Of a stretch of 64,000 bases of DNA, positions 1 through 13,350 are shown piece after piece (position 1 is the first letter of the stretch; each line of letters starts with the position of its first letter). The stretch lies in the NCBI GenBank assembly GCA_963556255.1, contig OY744609.1, positions 6,611,237 through 6,675,236 of the forward strand, read 5' to 3'. This stretch comes from Allolobophora icterica (lineage: Eukaryota > Annelida > Clitellata > Crassiclitellata > Lumbricidae). The notes below the pieces were generated by a model. That model had not been told where the DNA came from. It saw only the letters and a program-made list of their open reading frames with translations, and searched no databases. The position numbers and the translations under genes were made by a program.

Positions 1-500
1 ACCACGCTTTGCTTTTGTTCAATCATTTACTATGCATTAACGACAGTAAATGGAATCACTTGAAGTAGATAAACACTGACTTTCTCAGTCCACATTGCAA
101 CACAAAAATTACATAAAATTTTTGCATAAATTATTGGTCAACTGCACAAACCGCTTACTGTAGTAGTTTGCCTTCAACTCTTCAGCGACTATTGTTGGGA
201 AAACATATCTGGTGACTCACTTTTTTAGTTTCTAGACAGGCCGATTACACTGGTGTATAGTAAACTTCTTGGTTTGTGCATAACCAGGTTAGGTCATTTG
301 CCACCACTGCTCTCTGTGTTACCACTTGTCATCACTCCATTGTAAGTTCCTGTGCAAAACTTTACTAACCCAGAATGCAAACCACTTAACATGGAGCTCC
401 ACAATTGCTCCTATACCCTATCAGAAGAAATTTCTTTTGATCGCCAGCCTGTATGAAGATGGTAATTTTCAGACTGTTGAATAATGTAAGAATGAAGATG
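1..500. other. Intergenic, nothing recognised
   Basis: No open frame with recognisable protein similarity, no tandem repeat and no transposon end is visible here. The stretch simply precedes the first SINE. Confidence 0.5.
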
Positions 501-504
501 AAGA

Positions 505-795
505 AGAAGAGCAGTCCCTTGAGCTAACCTGAGAGACAGCCATGGGCATGAAGTGTTAGCAACTTCATATTCTTAGCCGTGGCATATGAGGGCAGGTGGT
601 CAGTCCTCTTCCTTGCTGTCTCATCTTCCCTCCAACAATGTATGGTTAGTGTACTCATTATAGCTGAGTTGGGTGGGAAGCGCAGGTAGGGCAGAAATCT
701 TCAACCACATTTCTGTCCTTGTGGGGATTTGAACCCCTGACCTTCCAGTTGACAGTCCAGCACGCTAACCACTACACACTCGAGCACCCCCGAAA
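505..795 (-). mobile_element. tRNA-derived SINE, family A, copy 1
   Basis: Read on the minus strand, the segment starts with a tRNA-like head. An A-box-like stretch (TAGTGGTTAGCGTGCTGGA) is followed by a B-box-like GGTTCAAATCC, as expected for an internal RNA polymerase III promoter. The tRNA-unrelated body ends in a GAAGAAGAAG-type run on the minus side. The same body recurs at 9551-9831 and, more decayed, at 42760-42965, so this is an interspersed family and not a tRNA gene. No clear target duplication was found. Confidence 0.75.
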
Positions 796-1935
796 TTGAT
801 ATATGGTTACAGCATTGAACCGGACAAAAGTACAAGTTATTAATACTGTTTAATGTGTTTTTCATGAACTGTTCACCATCCAGCCATGCCACTGTACTTG
901 ATTTTCCTCACTCCTTCCAGTGCCTCGGTCACTGCTCATCTGAAGTTCTGTGATGTGACTGATCCACATTCCAAACTGCACACCATCTTCGAATGGTCTC
1001 AACGCAAAGCTGGTGATGTCCTGCTCTTAGCTTTCCAGTAGCACTTTGGATATTTGTGATGTTACAGTTACAGCATAATCTTACTCTAATGTAAAAGTAT
1101 ACGTTTTTTCGTAGTAACCCTATATGGCCTCGACCCTGTTCATTTTTCAATAAATATATTTGATGAAATTCGTGTATGTGTACTTTTCCACCTTACACAG
1201 ATGTGTATATTTAATTCACTCATTCTCAGAGTGATTTTAACAGACAGTGTAACAACCTTGCTTTGGATTGTGGTAGTGGTAATTATAATTGCAGATTTAT
1301 ATGGCGCCACTTGGAGACTCATCAGAGGCGCTCCCGACCTAACACAATGAAACCACGATCGAACAAAATGGTCTTCAAGCATTTGTGGAAAAAAGGTAAA
1401 GAGAGGTTGAGAAGCTCATGTTGCAGGGTGTTGGGCAGCTTGTTCCAGGAGGATGGACCCACCACAGCAAAACTGCTATGCTGGATCGTGGAAGTCTGAT
1501 TCTCTTAGATCCTGATTTGGAACAGTACCAAACCACACATGCCTCACTGATTTTGTTTTTTACTGAGCACCTTTGACTAAGCTGATTGTATTTCAAATGA
1601 TTCTCACGACTTTGTTTTCTTTTAGGTGACGAAGAAATCTCGAGATTGCGAATACTTCTGAAGACTGTAGTGAATTTTACTGGCTTCTTGTAGATTTGAT
1701 TTGATTAAGTACTTACCTAAGGAGTCTACACGGCAGCTCTTGTTTGTGTGGTTTTGAGAAATTTATAATTATGTGTTACATGACGAAGATGATGATATTC
1801 GTTTATTGTTTACAAGGTAAACATATGCTGACAAACCACAGCATGGAACAAAGTTAGACAGAGTTTTGAGAAGTAGGTTATGTATAGTGTTCAGGATATA
1901 AAGTCTGTTGTCTTTAACTGGAAGAAAGAGTAATG
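796..1935. other. Intergenic, one retroposon tail fragment
   Basis: No gene is recognised. At about 1277-1345 lies an antisense fragment of the hairpin retroposon tail (TTTATATGGCGCCACTTGG followed by AGAGGCGCTCCCGAC) that recurs across the window. The other short open frames show no codon pattern or similarity I recognise. Confidence 0.5.
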
Positions 1936-2286
1936 CAGGGTGGGAATTGTCGGGGTTTCCGGGGGTTCAACCCCTAGTATTTCTTAGGACCCCAGTTAAG
2001 TCTTCATTGCATACCCCAGAGGGTCTTTCCAACCCCCTCAGTTGTGCTAGAGTGATTTAGCATTATTTAACTCCGAGTCTCTGATAAATAGAAGAAATTT
2101 CCATGGTGTATCATGTATGCATTTTTGAATTTCTTAACAAAGGAATTGATTTGATTCGAGTCTGATTTGCAAAACGGTTAGCGTTGAAATCAACTGCTTT
2201 CAAATTTTGTTGACATCAGTTTGCAAAATACGGATAAAATGTGCACGCACGCCCTCCCCCCAGTCTTTTCTACAATTCCCACACTG
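1936..2286. mobile_element. hAT-like MITE (351 bp)
   Basis: The ends are inverted repeats: CAGGGTGGGAATTGT on the left and, reverse-complemented, CAGTGTGGGAATTGT on the right. The flanks are GAGTAATG (1928-1935) and GAGTGATG (2287-2294), an 8-bp duplication with one mismatch. CAG-type ends with 8-bp duplications are the hallmark of hAT superfamily elements. It has no coding capacity, so it is non-autonomous. The interior has a C/G-rich stretch near 1950-2040. Confidence 0.75.
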
Positions 2287-2294
2287 GAGTGATG

Positions 2295-3190
2295 TAAGAT
2301 TACAGGTTGGTTTCTAGTGTGCCATCAGTTGATGTGGTGTGCATTAGACACAAATGCCACAGAATAGTATTAATTGATAATAAATAATCATGTAATATAT
2401 CTGATGGCCTTGACTTGCTTGTGATCCTTAGGCTTTATGGCTACTTGATGGATTGGTTACGTGTAGTTGGTGTTAACAAAGCTGTGTCGAGTATTCGACT
2501 GTTTGGTGCATGCCTCTCTCTGTGTGTGGGTGGGTGTGTTTGTGGGTGGGTGGGTGTGTCATGCCGTTCTATTAATAGCTCGCTAGTCTTTCAAATGGTG
2601 GTGACTCACTTCTGCCCAAAGTGAAACCAGTTTCGATGCTATTTTGCGTGCAGCGCTCTCTAGCGACTGGTGTGTTTTTTTCAATATGCAAGTGACTGGC
2701 TAGAGGCTAGCGTTTGCGTCGAGTTTAAACCAAGCAATAAAGTTGAACAACTACTATTTCACTGTGTCGTGTGACAGTAACAAACTGTCACACACACAGC
2801 ACACGTCTGTTTGTCTAAAGACAGTGCTTTTTCTAGAAAAAGTTCCGAAAGTGCGGGAGAGCCGTTACGGAGCGTTCCGGCAGAAAAAAGCACTGTCTTA
2901 AGTTAAGGAAATTTAATGAAATCACCAACACTGCAGTCTCGGGTTGTGCCATTCACAAACCTGGGTTACTGGGTACAAAGGAGGTATATACGCTACGACG
3001 CCGATAGGGGGCCATCATCTTAGTCATGAGTGCTCCCAAAATTCCAATAAACAACAACAACAACAACAACAACAGGATGTCATTCCTCTTCGATATGACG
3101 GCATAGTTAAATAAACGTTACAAAAACGACGCTGATGATCTTTGTTGTGACGCAGCTAGCTCCGTTCTACAGTAACTAACCTAACCAATG
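2295..3190. other. Intergenic, short repeats only
   Basis: A decayed GCATTAGACAC-type interspersed repeat lies at about 2310-2390, a GTGTGGGTGGG-rich patch at 2515-2560, and a (CAA)n tract at about 3050-3074 that could be a retroposon 3' end. No gene is recognised. Confidence 0.45.
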
Positions 3191-3221
3191 AAATCAAATG
3201 TATCGTAATCTCCAACTTCTA

Positions 3222-3500
3222 AAGCGCCACTCGAAGGCCAAGCGCAGGACACCAGCCTATTCACGAGCGCTACGTCAGATCAGAGGGGTTCCAGAGAGTA
3301 GTTCGTCCAAAAGAGGTCCGAGTCCGGTTTCCAGAAGGCCAAACCAAATCAGAGGGGGTTTCAAGAGAATAGTCCAAAAGAGGTCCAAGTCCGATATCCA
3401 GGAGGACAAACCAAATCAAAGGGGGTTTCCAGAGAGTAGTCCAAAAGAGGTCCAAGTCCGATTTCCAGGGTACCAGATCAGGAGAGGAGGCAGAGTAACT
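3222..3500 (+). repeat. Interspersed repeat with about three internal ~80-bp units
   Basis: The first part (CCAGCCTATTCACGAGCGCT) belongs to a dispersed family whose other copies start near 5466, 23488 and 62475. Here the following segment (AATCAGAGGGGGTTTC, then AGTCCAAAAGAGGTCC) is repeated about three times with a period near 80 bp. The plus-strand frame at 3198-3575 stays open through the units because of the repeat, and I do not take it as a gene. Confidence 0.6.
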
Positions 3501-3613
3501 GTCAAGGCGGGTGTCGTTTACGGCGAGAAGAATTGGAAGGCGGAGGATCAGATGAGTCAGGGTAGGAGTATTTGAAAAGGCGAGACTTCAGTTTTGAGTG
3601 GAAAGCCCGGGGG

Positions 3614-5396
3614 GAGGGCTGTAGTCGAGCGTATACGCGGGTATACAGCGTATACTTACCTCTCGAGAAATCTGAGGGGAGACACTCGGGGCTGTAACGC
3701 GGGTATACAGCGTATACTTAGGGTAACGTGGGGCAAGACGTCCCATGCGGGTAAGACGTCCCCCACCCTTAACATTGTTGAAATAAAAGTCCTGAGGTTG
3801 CGCTGTTTACAGTTTGTTAATGCAGTCTAGAATTACCATAAAAACTGACTCTGACACAAATTTAGCGATTTACGAACAGTTTAACGACCAAACAAGGTTT
3901 GGTAGGTACATTTTATAATATTTTGATCACGCTAAATGATTTATTCACCCGCAACGATGCTGTTTCATGTAAAATCGAGATAGCAGTTCGAAAGGTACTT
4001 CTGTTTCGGTTAATTATGATACACGTGGTGAGCCGTAATCATTAAGCTGTAGGCGTAGTGTGTCGAAATGTAGTTGTTATATGCATCGGGGCAAAACGTT
4101 CCCGGGTAAGACGTCCAGGGGACATTTTGCCCCAATAGAGTATTTCATTTGGCGGTCTAATGGGAACGATTTGTTAATTTAGGTGTGGTCCACAAAGTAC
4201 TATTATAGAACAAAACACAATGAAGGGGGTTAATAAAAGATCCTGACAAATCATTTTCATTGCTTCGGGTATGTAGCTCATTTTGATACACTTGCTTATA
4301 GCATTCTTGCTGTTCTGTGGTTGGACCTCATATTATTCACAGGGTTGCTGTAGCTTACGGTATACTTTTCGGCTGCAGGAAATTCTAAACCTAAAAGGAA
4401 AATTAGAAGTGAATTGTGGTAAAAATGCAGCTGCTAAAAAAGTTAAGGTCGATACCACACCCTTGCTGTAGGCCTATAATGTCAAAAGCGCTAGTGTGAC
4501 CCACCACTAGGTTCATGGGAAGAATGTCCTACATACAAAAAGTGGTATCATGAGTCGTGTGGACCTGACGATCCGGCCTCGTGCTATAAATGCCTTGGGT
4601 AATTACTGCACGAAAGCAATAAGGCTTGAAACCTTGTTTTAAGAATGACAATTTTGGATACAAGTTGAAAAACATGAATGTTTAATTAGCTTGTTTCAGT
4701 ATAGGCCTATAACCTGGGCTGTAGTTAAGTCTTGGGCTAAGAAAATGAATGAAGAGAAGTATAATTGTAATATTATAGAGTAGTTATAGTTCATTTAATA
4801 TAACTACTTATTCTATTTATTTTATTTTTGAGCAATATCGAATGTATATGTATGTTTTATTTTTTATAATCTTTCAACTTGGGGCAAGACGTCCCCAGCA
4901 TGGCCGTTTTGCCCCAACCGTGGGGCAAGACGTCCCCTATTTTTAATTATTTGTTTTTTATAAATTCGAAATTATTGAATGTTCAATTACTTTCTACTTT
5001 CGGGGACAAGTAACCAATCCTGAATGTCAACTAAATAACACCAAATAATTATCTTATATCAAATGCAGCAACAACAGGGACCATTTTTGCCTTAGAGGGG
5101 CCGCCTTGCCCCACCTTACCCTACCTCTGTAGAGACCGTATACCCAGGGAATAACGAAATTTTTTTTAAAAAGAGAGGTTTTCAAAGGTTTCGAAGGCGA
5201 ATGACTAAAAAAAAAAAAAAAAAAAGGTCAACTTTTTTCAGAGACGAAATCGTAAAATGGGAAGAAATTTTTTCAGATTTCGTAAAAGTCTTAAATTTTC
5301 TTAGACGAATTCCTAAAAAAGGTCATCAAAGCCCTGGGTGACGCCGCTGCTCACCGGTAGCGTGTACTCGCCTCAAATTTTACCACTACAGCCCTG
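3614..5396. mobile_element. hAT-like MITE, interrupted copy
   Basis: This is a paralogue of the MITE at 45049-45404. It begins GGGCTGTAGTCGAGCGTATAC and ends ACCACTACAGCCCTG, and it shares the internal GCGTATACTTACCTCT and GAGAGGTTTTCAAAGG stretches. The copy is split by the TA-flanked element at 3721-5121. Its first base is G where the other copy has C, and G-rich flanks hide any target duplication. Confidence 0.75.
3721..5121. mobile_element. TA-duplicating DNA transposon with GGGGCAAGACGTCC motifs
   Basis: The left end GGGTAACGTGGGGCAAGACG and the right end (reverse complement GGGTAAGGTGGGGCAAGGCG) are about 24-bp inverted repeats. The element is flanked by TA at 3719-3720 and 5122-5123. 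The uninterrupted site, ...ATACTTACCTCTG, can be read in the paralogous MITE near 45167, which confirms a TA duplication. Further copies of the motif GGGGCAARACGTCC lie inside in both orientations near 3745, 4088-4135 and 4880-4935. The 1.4-kb interior encodes nothing recognisable, so it is probably non-autonomous. A TA duplication fits Tc1/mariner/pogo-type elements, but the superfamily is not proven. Confidence 0.75.
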
Positions 5397-6452
5397 GGGG
5401 GGGGGGTGATAGATACAGGAACATGAGGATGAAGGACTACTCTGGATTTTTGAAAGCGCTACCTGAACGCTAAGCTCGGGACATCAGCTTATTCAAAAGC
5501 GCTGCGTTGCATCAAATAGGTTGTCTAGAGATGCCGAATTTAGGTCCAAGTCCGGTTCTTGAATGAAGGTTTTTAGTCTTTTTTTGATAACCTTGCTGTT
5601 TTCTTATTCGAATAACCCATAGAAATGAACTAAATAAAATAGACTTTATGACGTTTTTTATTGCGACATCTACGTTTACTCCATGGTCAAATCTTATAGC
5701 GTACAATTTTGTATCACATCCCAGCGTCTGTATCGAAGGGAGTCGAAGGGTTTGTGTACATTGGCATCTGGAATTTTTTGCTTCGAACTTTAATCAGCGG
5801 GCGGAAATCAAGTTAATTAGCCGAGCTGATTGTGTTTCACGAGCCAGTAGGGAAGGAGCCTTGCGAGTGAGCAAAAGCTGATACCGGTTTAAGGAGAAAG
5901 TACGGTAAGTCGGCCTTCTGCTGCGAACTGTATGCAAGTGTAGTTTGTCGGGCGTTTTCTTAGTAAAGTACAGTAGGGTGGTTATGAAAGCGAGGAGTTG
6001 GTGTAATATAATGCAACTAGGTATTTATGTAGCACTGCTGTACATTACCAAGACACACTCCGTCGGCACCGAGTGTAGTGTGGAGTATGTTTCAAGAGAC
6101 TAAGGAACAAGTTGCGAGCATGTTTTAACTGATACACCCTACGAATTTGTCACCGTTGAGACTAGAATTATACAGGATACCGAACAGAGCTTGTGAGCCG
6201 AGTCATAGCCCCGTGAGAATTCTAAATGATGTATGTATAGTAGACTACTTTTTCAAAACTTGCTTTTTCTCTCAGGGTCTCTCGCACTGGGAGCGCTTCT
6301 GAATGGCCCTCCCACTAGAAGCACTTTATAAATATCCAAATACAATACTACCAGACGCCTCCGAATCTTGCCGTTAGAGTTTATTAATTTTTAAATTGTT
6401 AAGTTTATTAATTTTTAAATTGTTTTAAAATGTGCTATGCTTAGCATTGAGA
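5397..6452. other. 5' flank of NADSYN1
   Basis: A copy of the CAGCTTATTCAAAAGCGCTG repeat lies at about 5460-5555, and a hairpin-type retroposon tail at about 6284-6346 (GGAGCGCTTCTGAATGG, then AAGCACTTTATAAATATC). A short direct duplication (GTTTATTAATTTTTAAATTG) lies at 6378-6424, just before the first coding exon. No convincing TATA box or other core promoter element could be assigned, and the transcription start is unknown. Confidence 0.4.
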
Positions 6453-9400
6453 ATGGGACGAAAGGTGATCCTTGCGACTTGCTCGCTCAACCAGTGGGCA
6501 ATGGACTTTGAAAGAAACCAGTTGCACATTCTGCAGAGTGAGTTGGATCATTCTTGCTTTGCTTTACACCCTTGATTGGTGCTTTTTGTTGTACCTGTCT
6601 GGTTATTTACGTAGAGCATTTCAACAACTTATCTAAGACACTAGGGCACAGCGGTCTAAGTGGGAACACAATGTTGTTCAATAAACATCTCGAAATGTTA
6701 CAATAAAAAGAAACTTCGAAATAAATAAATAAACATTAGAAGATACTAAAAAGGAAATTTGCAAGAAAGGAAGTAAACGATAAACATGTAAAGGTGAGTA
6801 AAATTAAAAGATAAGCAAAATAAATGGACATTTGAGAGAAATTATAAATACATGTATTTATTATTTTTCAATATTGGAGTAAATTGGTTTCGTTTTCATT
6901 TTAGGCATAAAAGAAGCGAAAGCGAAGGGCGCCACGTATCGTCTGGGGCCGGAACTAGAGATATGGTGTGTAGTGTAGTTCCGCTTTCCTCTTTTACGTT
7001 CCTACTTTTACGGCAATCTTTATGCAGAGGATAGTTTAAGAAATTGTTATTATGTGGAGCAAAGTCAGATTTGATATTTCTACGTTAGGCTTAAAGTGCT
7101 AGTTACCGACTGATGGAACACTGTTTGTGTACTTGTATGTCTGTCTGTATCTGTTTATGTGTATATATGTGTGTGTGTGAGCCTGTATCTGTGTTGTACA
7201 GTTTGTCCCTGTGTCTGTATCTGTGTATCCTTGTCTGAGTCTCTGTGTGTCTGTATCTGTGTTGTTTGTTTGTGTTTGTTTGTGTGTGTCTTTGTGTATG
7301 TATGTGTCGGTATCCACGTGTGTGTCCGTGTGTGTGTGTGTGAGTCGGTATCTTATGTCCTTTGTTTGTATCTGTGTCTGTATGTGTGTGTTTCTATGTA
7401 TGTCTGTTTGTATGCCTACATTGATGTGTGTATGTTTGTCTGTTTGTGTGAATGTATCTTCTTGTGCATCGTTCAATATTAGCGCTATATCGAAATGTTA
7501 AATGGAGAAATAAACTGAATTAGCTCATTATTTCTATTCGTTGTTCAGTGGCTATGGTTGCAACGATCATTTCCTAGAGGGCGACACTCTACTTCACTCC
7601 TTCCAAGTTCTTGCTGAGCTGCTAGCATCTCCCATCTGCACTGATATCATCTGCGACGTAGGCATGTGAGTCTCATTTAACCATCCATACTACGAGTAAT
7701 GAGAAATTTACGTAATGAATGTAACAATTATCACCTCTAATTAGTGTTAGTTGGAGTGGTGTATAAATTTCTAATTTATAATTACGATGATGACGATCAG
7801 TGATGATGATTATAATGGCACAAGCATAGACCTGCACAGAAGCTCCATATGGGCGTGGTGGCTCAGTGGTTAGTTCGGCGCCTTGTGACCGGAGGGTTGC
7901 AGGTTCGAATCCCACTCTAGCCGCTGCGTACGGACCTTGGGCAAGTCCTTCACTCGCAATTGCTCGTGGCGCTTCGGCATGAAAATTCCGGCACAGTATC
8001 AACTGCTGTAGTCGGGAGCGCCTCTGAGTAGTAGTTGACTTCGAGAGGCGCTATAGAAATATCCGGAATAATTAAAATAAAATATGCCAGATTTCAATAT
8101 CAATATTGGTAGCCTACAGGTATTGTTAATGTGTATGAGATGCTTGGATTTGGTGTTCATGTGGTATTCAGTTGCTATTCATTTGGTATTCATTTGAAGT
8201 TCATTTGGCATTCATTTGCAATTCATTTGAGAAATGTTCTTGATTTGCATGATAATTGCGATCGTTATAACAGAAGATGGACAGTAACATGGTTGTGGTA
8301 GGTAAAGCTTTTACCCATACTTGTTTTTCAATGGTCGGACCTGGTGCTGATCCCCGGTGTTAAGCCATCAGCCCTTCGGTGGTATTGCCATAAATCGGCG
8401 GTAGGTGGCCAGGTCTTTCCGCTGTAATTATGGCAATAATTGTGAATATCAATTGATATTGATTATGATGACGATTATGATTAAGATGATGAATATGAAT
8501 GATCGGTTATGATGATGATGACTAAGATTATGATGATTTGCTATTCATTTCTATTCAGCTGATATTCATTTGCTATTCATTTTGCTGTTTGTTTTACTAT
8601 TCATTTTACTATTCATTTGTGCTAAAATATTGTGTCGGTTTTTGTCAACTTCAGGCCGGTAATGCACAAAAATGTGACGTACAACTGCCGAGTCATATAT
8701 CTCAACAAGTAATATAAGTTTTCTCTTATACATATCTCAACAATGCTTTTGTGATATTGGATGGAACAGCGATCAGACATATTATGATGAAATTTTTGTA
8801 AACCTTTGACATGATCAGTTTGAAACTCTCTGAAAATATCAGTTATAACTTACTAATCTATGTAGCCTATTGTTTGCCCAGGCTGGAACTGTTGGACAAC
8901 ATTTTGATATTGTAGCGATTCTTAAACTTTAGGAAAGCTATCAGATCAGATCAATGAAACAGATGTTCTGTTACGCTGGGGTTGAACTGCTAGTGCCTCT
9001 GTCATAGACCATGTATCCCAATGCGAATCCTACTTAGGATACTATTCGTTGTATTAAAATGGAAGGAACCTTCTACGATTTTAAGAGATAATCCTATTCA
9101 CCTGCAAGGATCCTTTATGATCCGTCAGCGACGATCATTCTTTAATCATAATCATTCTACTTATCTCTGAGGATCCACCTTTGATCATTAGGGAATATCT
9201 TTCATCTTCATCTACAAGATCCTTCTTTGATTGTAGGAGAATACTAGGTGTGCTATTTCATCTATTGGGGATCATTCTTTGATCATAAGAGAATATTTGT
9301 ACAGCTGAGTCCTGTAAATAACGAGATGACAATCGTGTTTAAGGAAAATTCTGCTCATCCGTCCAAAGATGATGATGGCCGAGGGTGGAAATTACCGCGA

Positions 9401-12400
9401 GTCGCGCTGGTTTACGCCTTGGGCAAAACCAAAGCAGATCGAAGACCACTACCTGCCCAGAATGATCGAAGCGATCACAGGACAGGTGAGCTGCATAAAT
9501 TGTCTACAATCGACTGCTTGGTCAGTAAAGACTCTGCTTTGAACGAATAGAGCAAGAAGAAGAGCAGTCCCTTAAGCTAGCCCCAAGGCAGCTATGAGTA
9601 TGAAGTGCTAGCAACTTCATTTTCTTAGCCTCAGCATACAAGGGCGAGTGACCAGTCGTCTCCCTCACCATCTCATCTTCCCACTGACAGTGTATGGCCA
9701 GTGTACTCATTACAGTTGAGTTGGCTAGAGGTCGCAGGTGGAACAGAAATCTCAAACCAAATTTCTCGCATGTCGGGATTTGAACCTGAGACAGTCCAAT
9801 CGTGGTAACCATTACACTGTCATGCTCCCCAAAGTGGATTTTAATTTTGTGGGAGATATTAGATGTGTAATTGCTGTGTTGGTAATGTAGTGTGGTAAAC
9901 CGTAGTTTTAGTGACTTGTTCTGGTTTGAATGAGTCTATCCCTGCTGGTATTGTAATGCAGCATGTTGTGTGGTAATGTAAGGTAATCGAAATTGTAATC
10001 TCAAAATTTCTTCAGTGTCCCGAAAAGCTGTCACAGGAATCAAGTTATGTGAGGGAATTACAGGCGTCTTAATGGTTCTTTTGAGAACCATTCCCAACAT
10101 GAGTAAATTTAGCTTATGTCTGTTCTTTAGAGAACCGTTCCTTTTGGCGATGCTGTTATCTCCACCCTTGACACGTGCATTGGCAGCGAGGTCTGTGAAG
10201 AGCTTTGGAATCCAGCAAGGTAACTTAAGAATTGTTTTTCTTATTTATGATGCTACATTAATTGATGACAATCAACTCTAGATAATACTGTATTTATATA
10301 GAATTATTATTATATTATTACAATTATTATTATCATCATTATTATTATTGTTAATATTATCATTATCGTTAATATTATCTTTCTTTTTATAATAATAATA
10401 ACAGAGATTTAAGTGCCGTTATTTGAAGACAGTTGAAGCGAAATCGATGCAACGATTCAGAAGCACTTATTATTGTTATTATTATTGTTGATGTTATTGT
10501 TATTATTATACATTTTTTAAGCACTACTATCTAATGACGAAGGATCAATCATTGGCACTGAGCAATTGTGAGTGAAGCACTTGCTCAATGGTCCTTGCGC
10601 AGTAACCTTCTCAAGGAGGATCTCGAACCCGTATAGTCTTCTCGTTACATGGTGAACACTCTAACCACTGTGTCCCATCTATACATGTTTTTATATATGT
10701 ATGGACGGTTTTATCAAGACGATGTAAAGACTGACAGTCTGTGGTATGTATCTGCTCTTTTTGTAGCCCCTTTTAAGAACATCATTTTTATTGTCTTTTG
10801 TTTTCCTCAGTCGTCACATCGACATGTGCCTGGACGGCGTCGAAATATTCACAAATGGAAGTGGTAGTCATCACGAGCTGAGGAAGGAGTATGTTCGAGT
10901 TGATCTTCTCAAGTCGGCCACGTCCAAGGTATCGAAACTGACATAAGTCAAACATTTTTAGAACGTTTATCTAGATGTTCATATTGTAACACCTTTGAGC
11001 AGTGTTTGAAGCATGTAATATTAATGATAAACGTTTATCTAGATGTTCATATTGTAACACCTTTGAGCAGTGTTTGAAGCATGTAATATTAATGATAAAC
11101 GTTTATCTAGATGTTCATATTGTAACACCTTTGAGCAGTGTTTGAAGCATGTAATATTAATGATAAACGTTTATCTAGATGTTCATATTGTAACACCTTT
11201 GAGCAGTGTTTGAAGCATGTAATATTAATGATAAACGTTTATCTAGATGTTCATATTGTAACACCTTTGAGCAGTGTTTGAAGCATGTAATATTAATGAT
11301 AAACGTTTATCTAGATGTTCATATTGTAACACCTTTGAGCAGTGTTTGAAGCATGTAATATTAATGATAACAACAATGGTAATAATAATAATAATAAATC
11401 TTCCTAAGTTTTTATTCATTTGGATGTATTGCACAAATGTACTTTCATTATACTCTGTTTATCTGCATACTCCTTTCCATGTGCTCCGTGTTCTGTTCCC
11501 GCCTAAAGTCAGTAGACAGTACAATTTCCGTCCTCGACCGCATGACTTTACCCACCCCGCTAAGAACGATTCCAATTTCGTCCCAAGAATTCTCTGTGCC
11601 ACATTAAAATAACTCTTTCTTTTCTTTAATTTATCCAAAATGTTAACATTTTCAATACTTGTTAAGTTTCCAGCCTCTCCTAAATCCTCCAACATAACAT
11701 TACCAGGACCGTAGTCAGACATGTGCTCCCGTGTTCTGTTCCCGCCTTAAAGAGGAGGCAACTGCTGCTTGTCAAAAAATTTGATGACCTTTTTTCGGAA
11801 ATTTCTTCGCGAAACATTTGATGACCTTTTTTGGGAGATTTCTTCCGTTCAAGAGGAGGCAACATCCACCTCTAATTGGGTGTTCTTGAGGATGCTGAGC
11901 TATTATAAACCAAGAAAAAATTTTAAATCTAAAAACCAAGAGGAGGCAAATGCCTCCTCTTGCCTCAATGTAGCTACGCCTATGAATATTACTATTACTT
12001 AGCATCACTAATGTATTTTTAACATATTGCGGTTTGTCAATGTGAGTCGATAATAAACGAATAATAATAATCTTTATCTATATTATGGTTAATGATATCG
12101 TCTATGTAAAAGTCAAACATGTTTACATCTGTTAGATTTCTGTACTCTAGTGCCTTTGAGAGGTGCTAATAGTGCAGGTGATTGTGTTGCTCGTGGTCAT
12201 GGTGGTGATATTGATGGTGGTGGTGGTGCTTCTGGTATTGTTGGTCGTCTGAGCTTCATTGAGACGGAACTCCAGACATTGATTACAGTAACTGCACTAA
12301 TTGGAGAACTGTGATTTTTCGATTGATGCCATGATTATAGTGATAATAATAAAAGTAAATACAATAATAATAATATAATAATAATGATAATCTTTGTTAA

Positions 12401-13265
12401 AATTGCAGTGTGGCGGAGCGTATGTGTTTGCAAACCAGATCGGTTGCGATGGAGAACGGGTCTATTACGACGGAGGTGCGTCTGTTGCGTGTAATGGAAA
12501 GATCGTTGCACAAGGATGTCAGTTCTCCATTCATGAAGTGGTATGGGAAAATTCACAAACATCTAAGGAAATACCCGAAAATCTGGGAAAATCCATAAAA
12601 ATTCTGGGGAATCCACAAAAACTCTGGGGAAATCCATACAAAATCTGGGGAATCCATACAAAATCTGGGGAAATCCATAAAACAATTGGGGAATCCATAC
12701 AAAAAATCTGGGGAAAATCAATAAAAAATTCCAAGGGAATCCATCAAAAATATGGGGAAATTCATAAAAAATCGGGGAAATCCATAAAATTTGGGAAAAT
12801 CCCGTCTCCTTTCTGTTACTAATCTCTGACTTGTCTCGGAGTACATTTGAGTTAATGGTGCTCCTGTTTAGGTCCTTCAGACAATGTGTTCACAACGCTT
12901 TCAAGAGATCTTTGAAATTGGCTGTACAAGTTGATTACTTATTTACTTACTTAAATGCTCAGATTATTATTATTATTAATCAACAACTTCATTAGCGTAG
13001 GTGTCCAATGCACAAGTCATCCACCGAAGATGCACCTATTAGCCAAGATGTAATTAGGTCAACATCCAGAAGATCTGTCTGTTGTGACAGAGAAGCAGCT
13101 GGACCAAGGACCAAGTGAAGAATGCGCCATCTGTGGAGACATTCAAATTACATCTCGAGACCTATCTTTTTAAACTTTCATATCACTTTCATTGAATTTT
13201 TTTACTCATGTACAGTGCCCTCAACCTCGGCTGAGCTATGGCGCTACATAAATCGTCATTATTAC

Positions 13266-13350
<85 letters not shown>

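Noticed and set aside
3198..3575. 125-codon frame with repeated PKEVQV-type units
   Set aside because: It arises from three ~80-bp DNA repeats of an interspersed family and has no recognisable protein signal.
7880..7915. tRNA gene-like A/B boxes
   Set aside because: The sequence is the head of a SINE with a second near-identical copy and no full cloverleaf. The same applies to the tRNA-like heads near 790, 9820, 10670, 14160, 41180, 52330 and 60890.
10963..11370. CRISPR-like array
   Set aside because: The units are contiguous and identical with no spacers, and the genome is animal.
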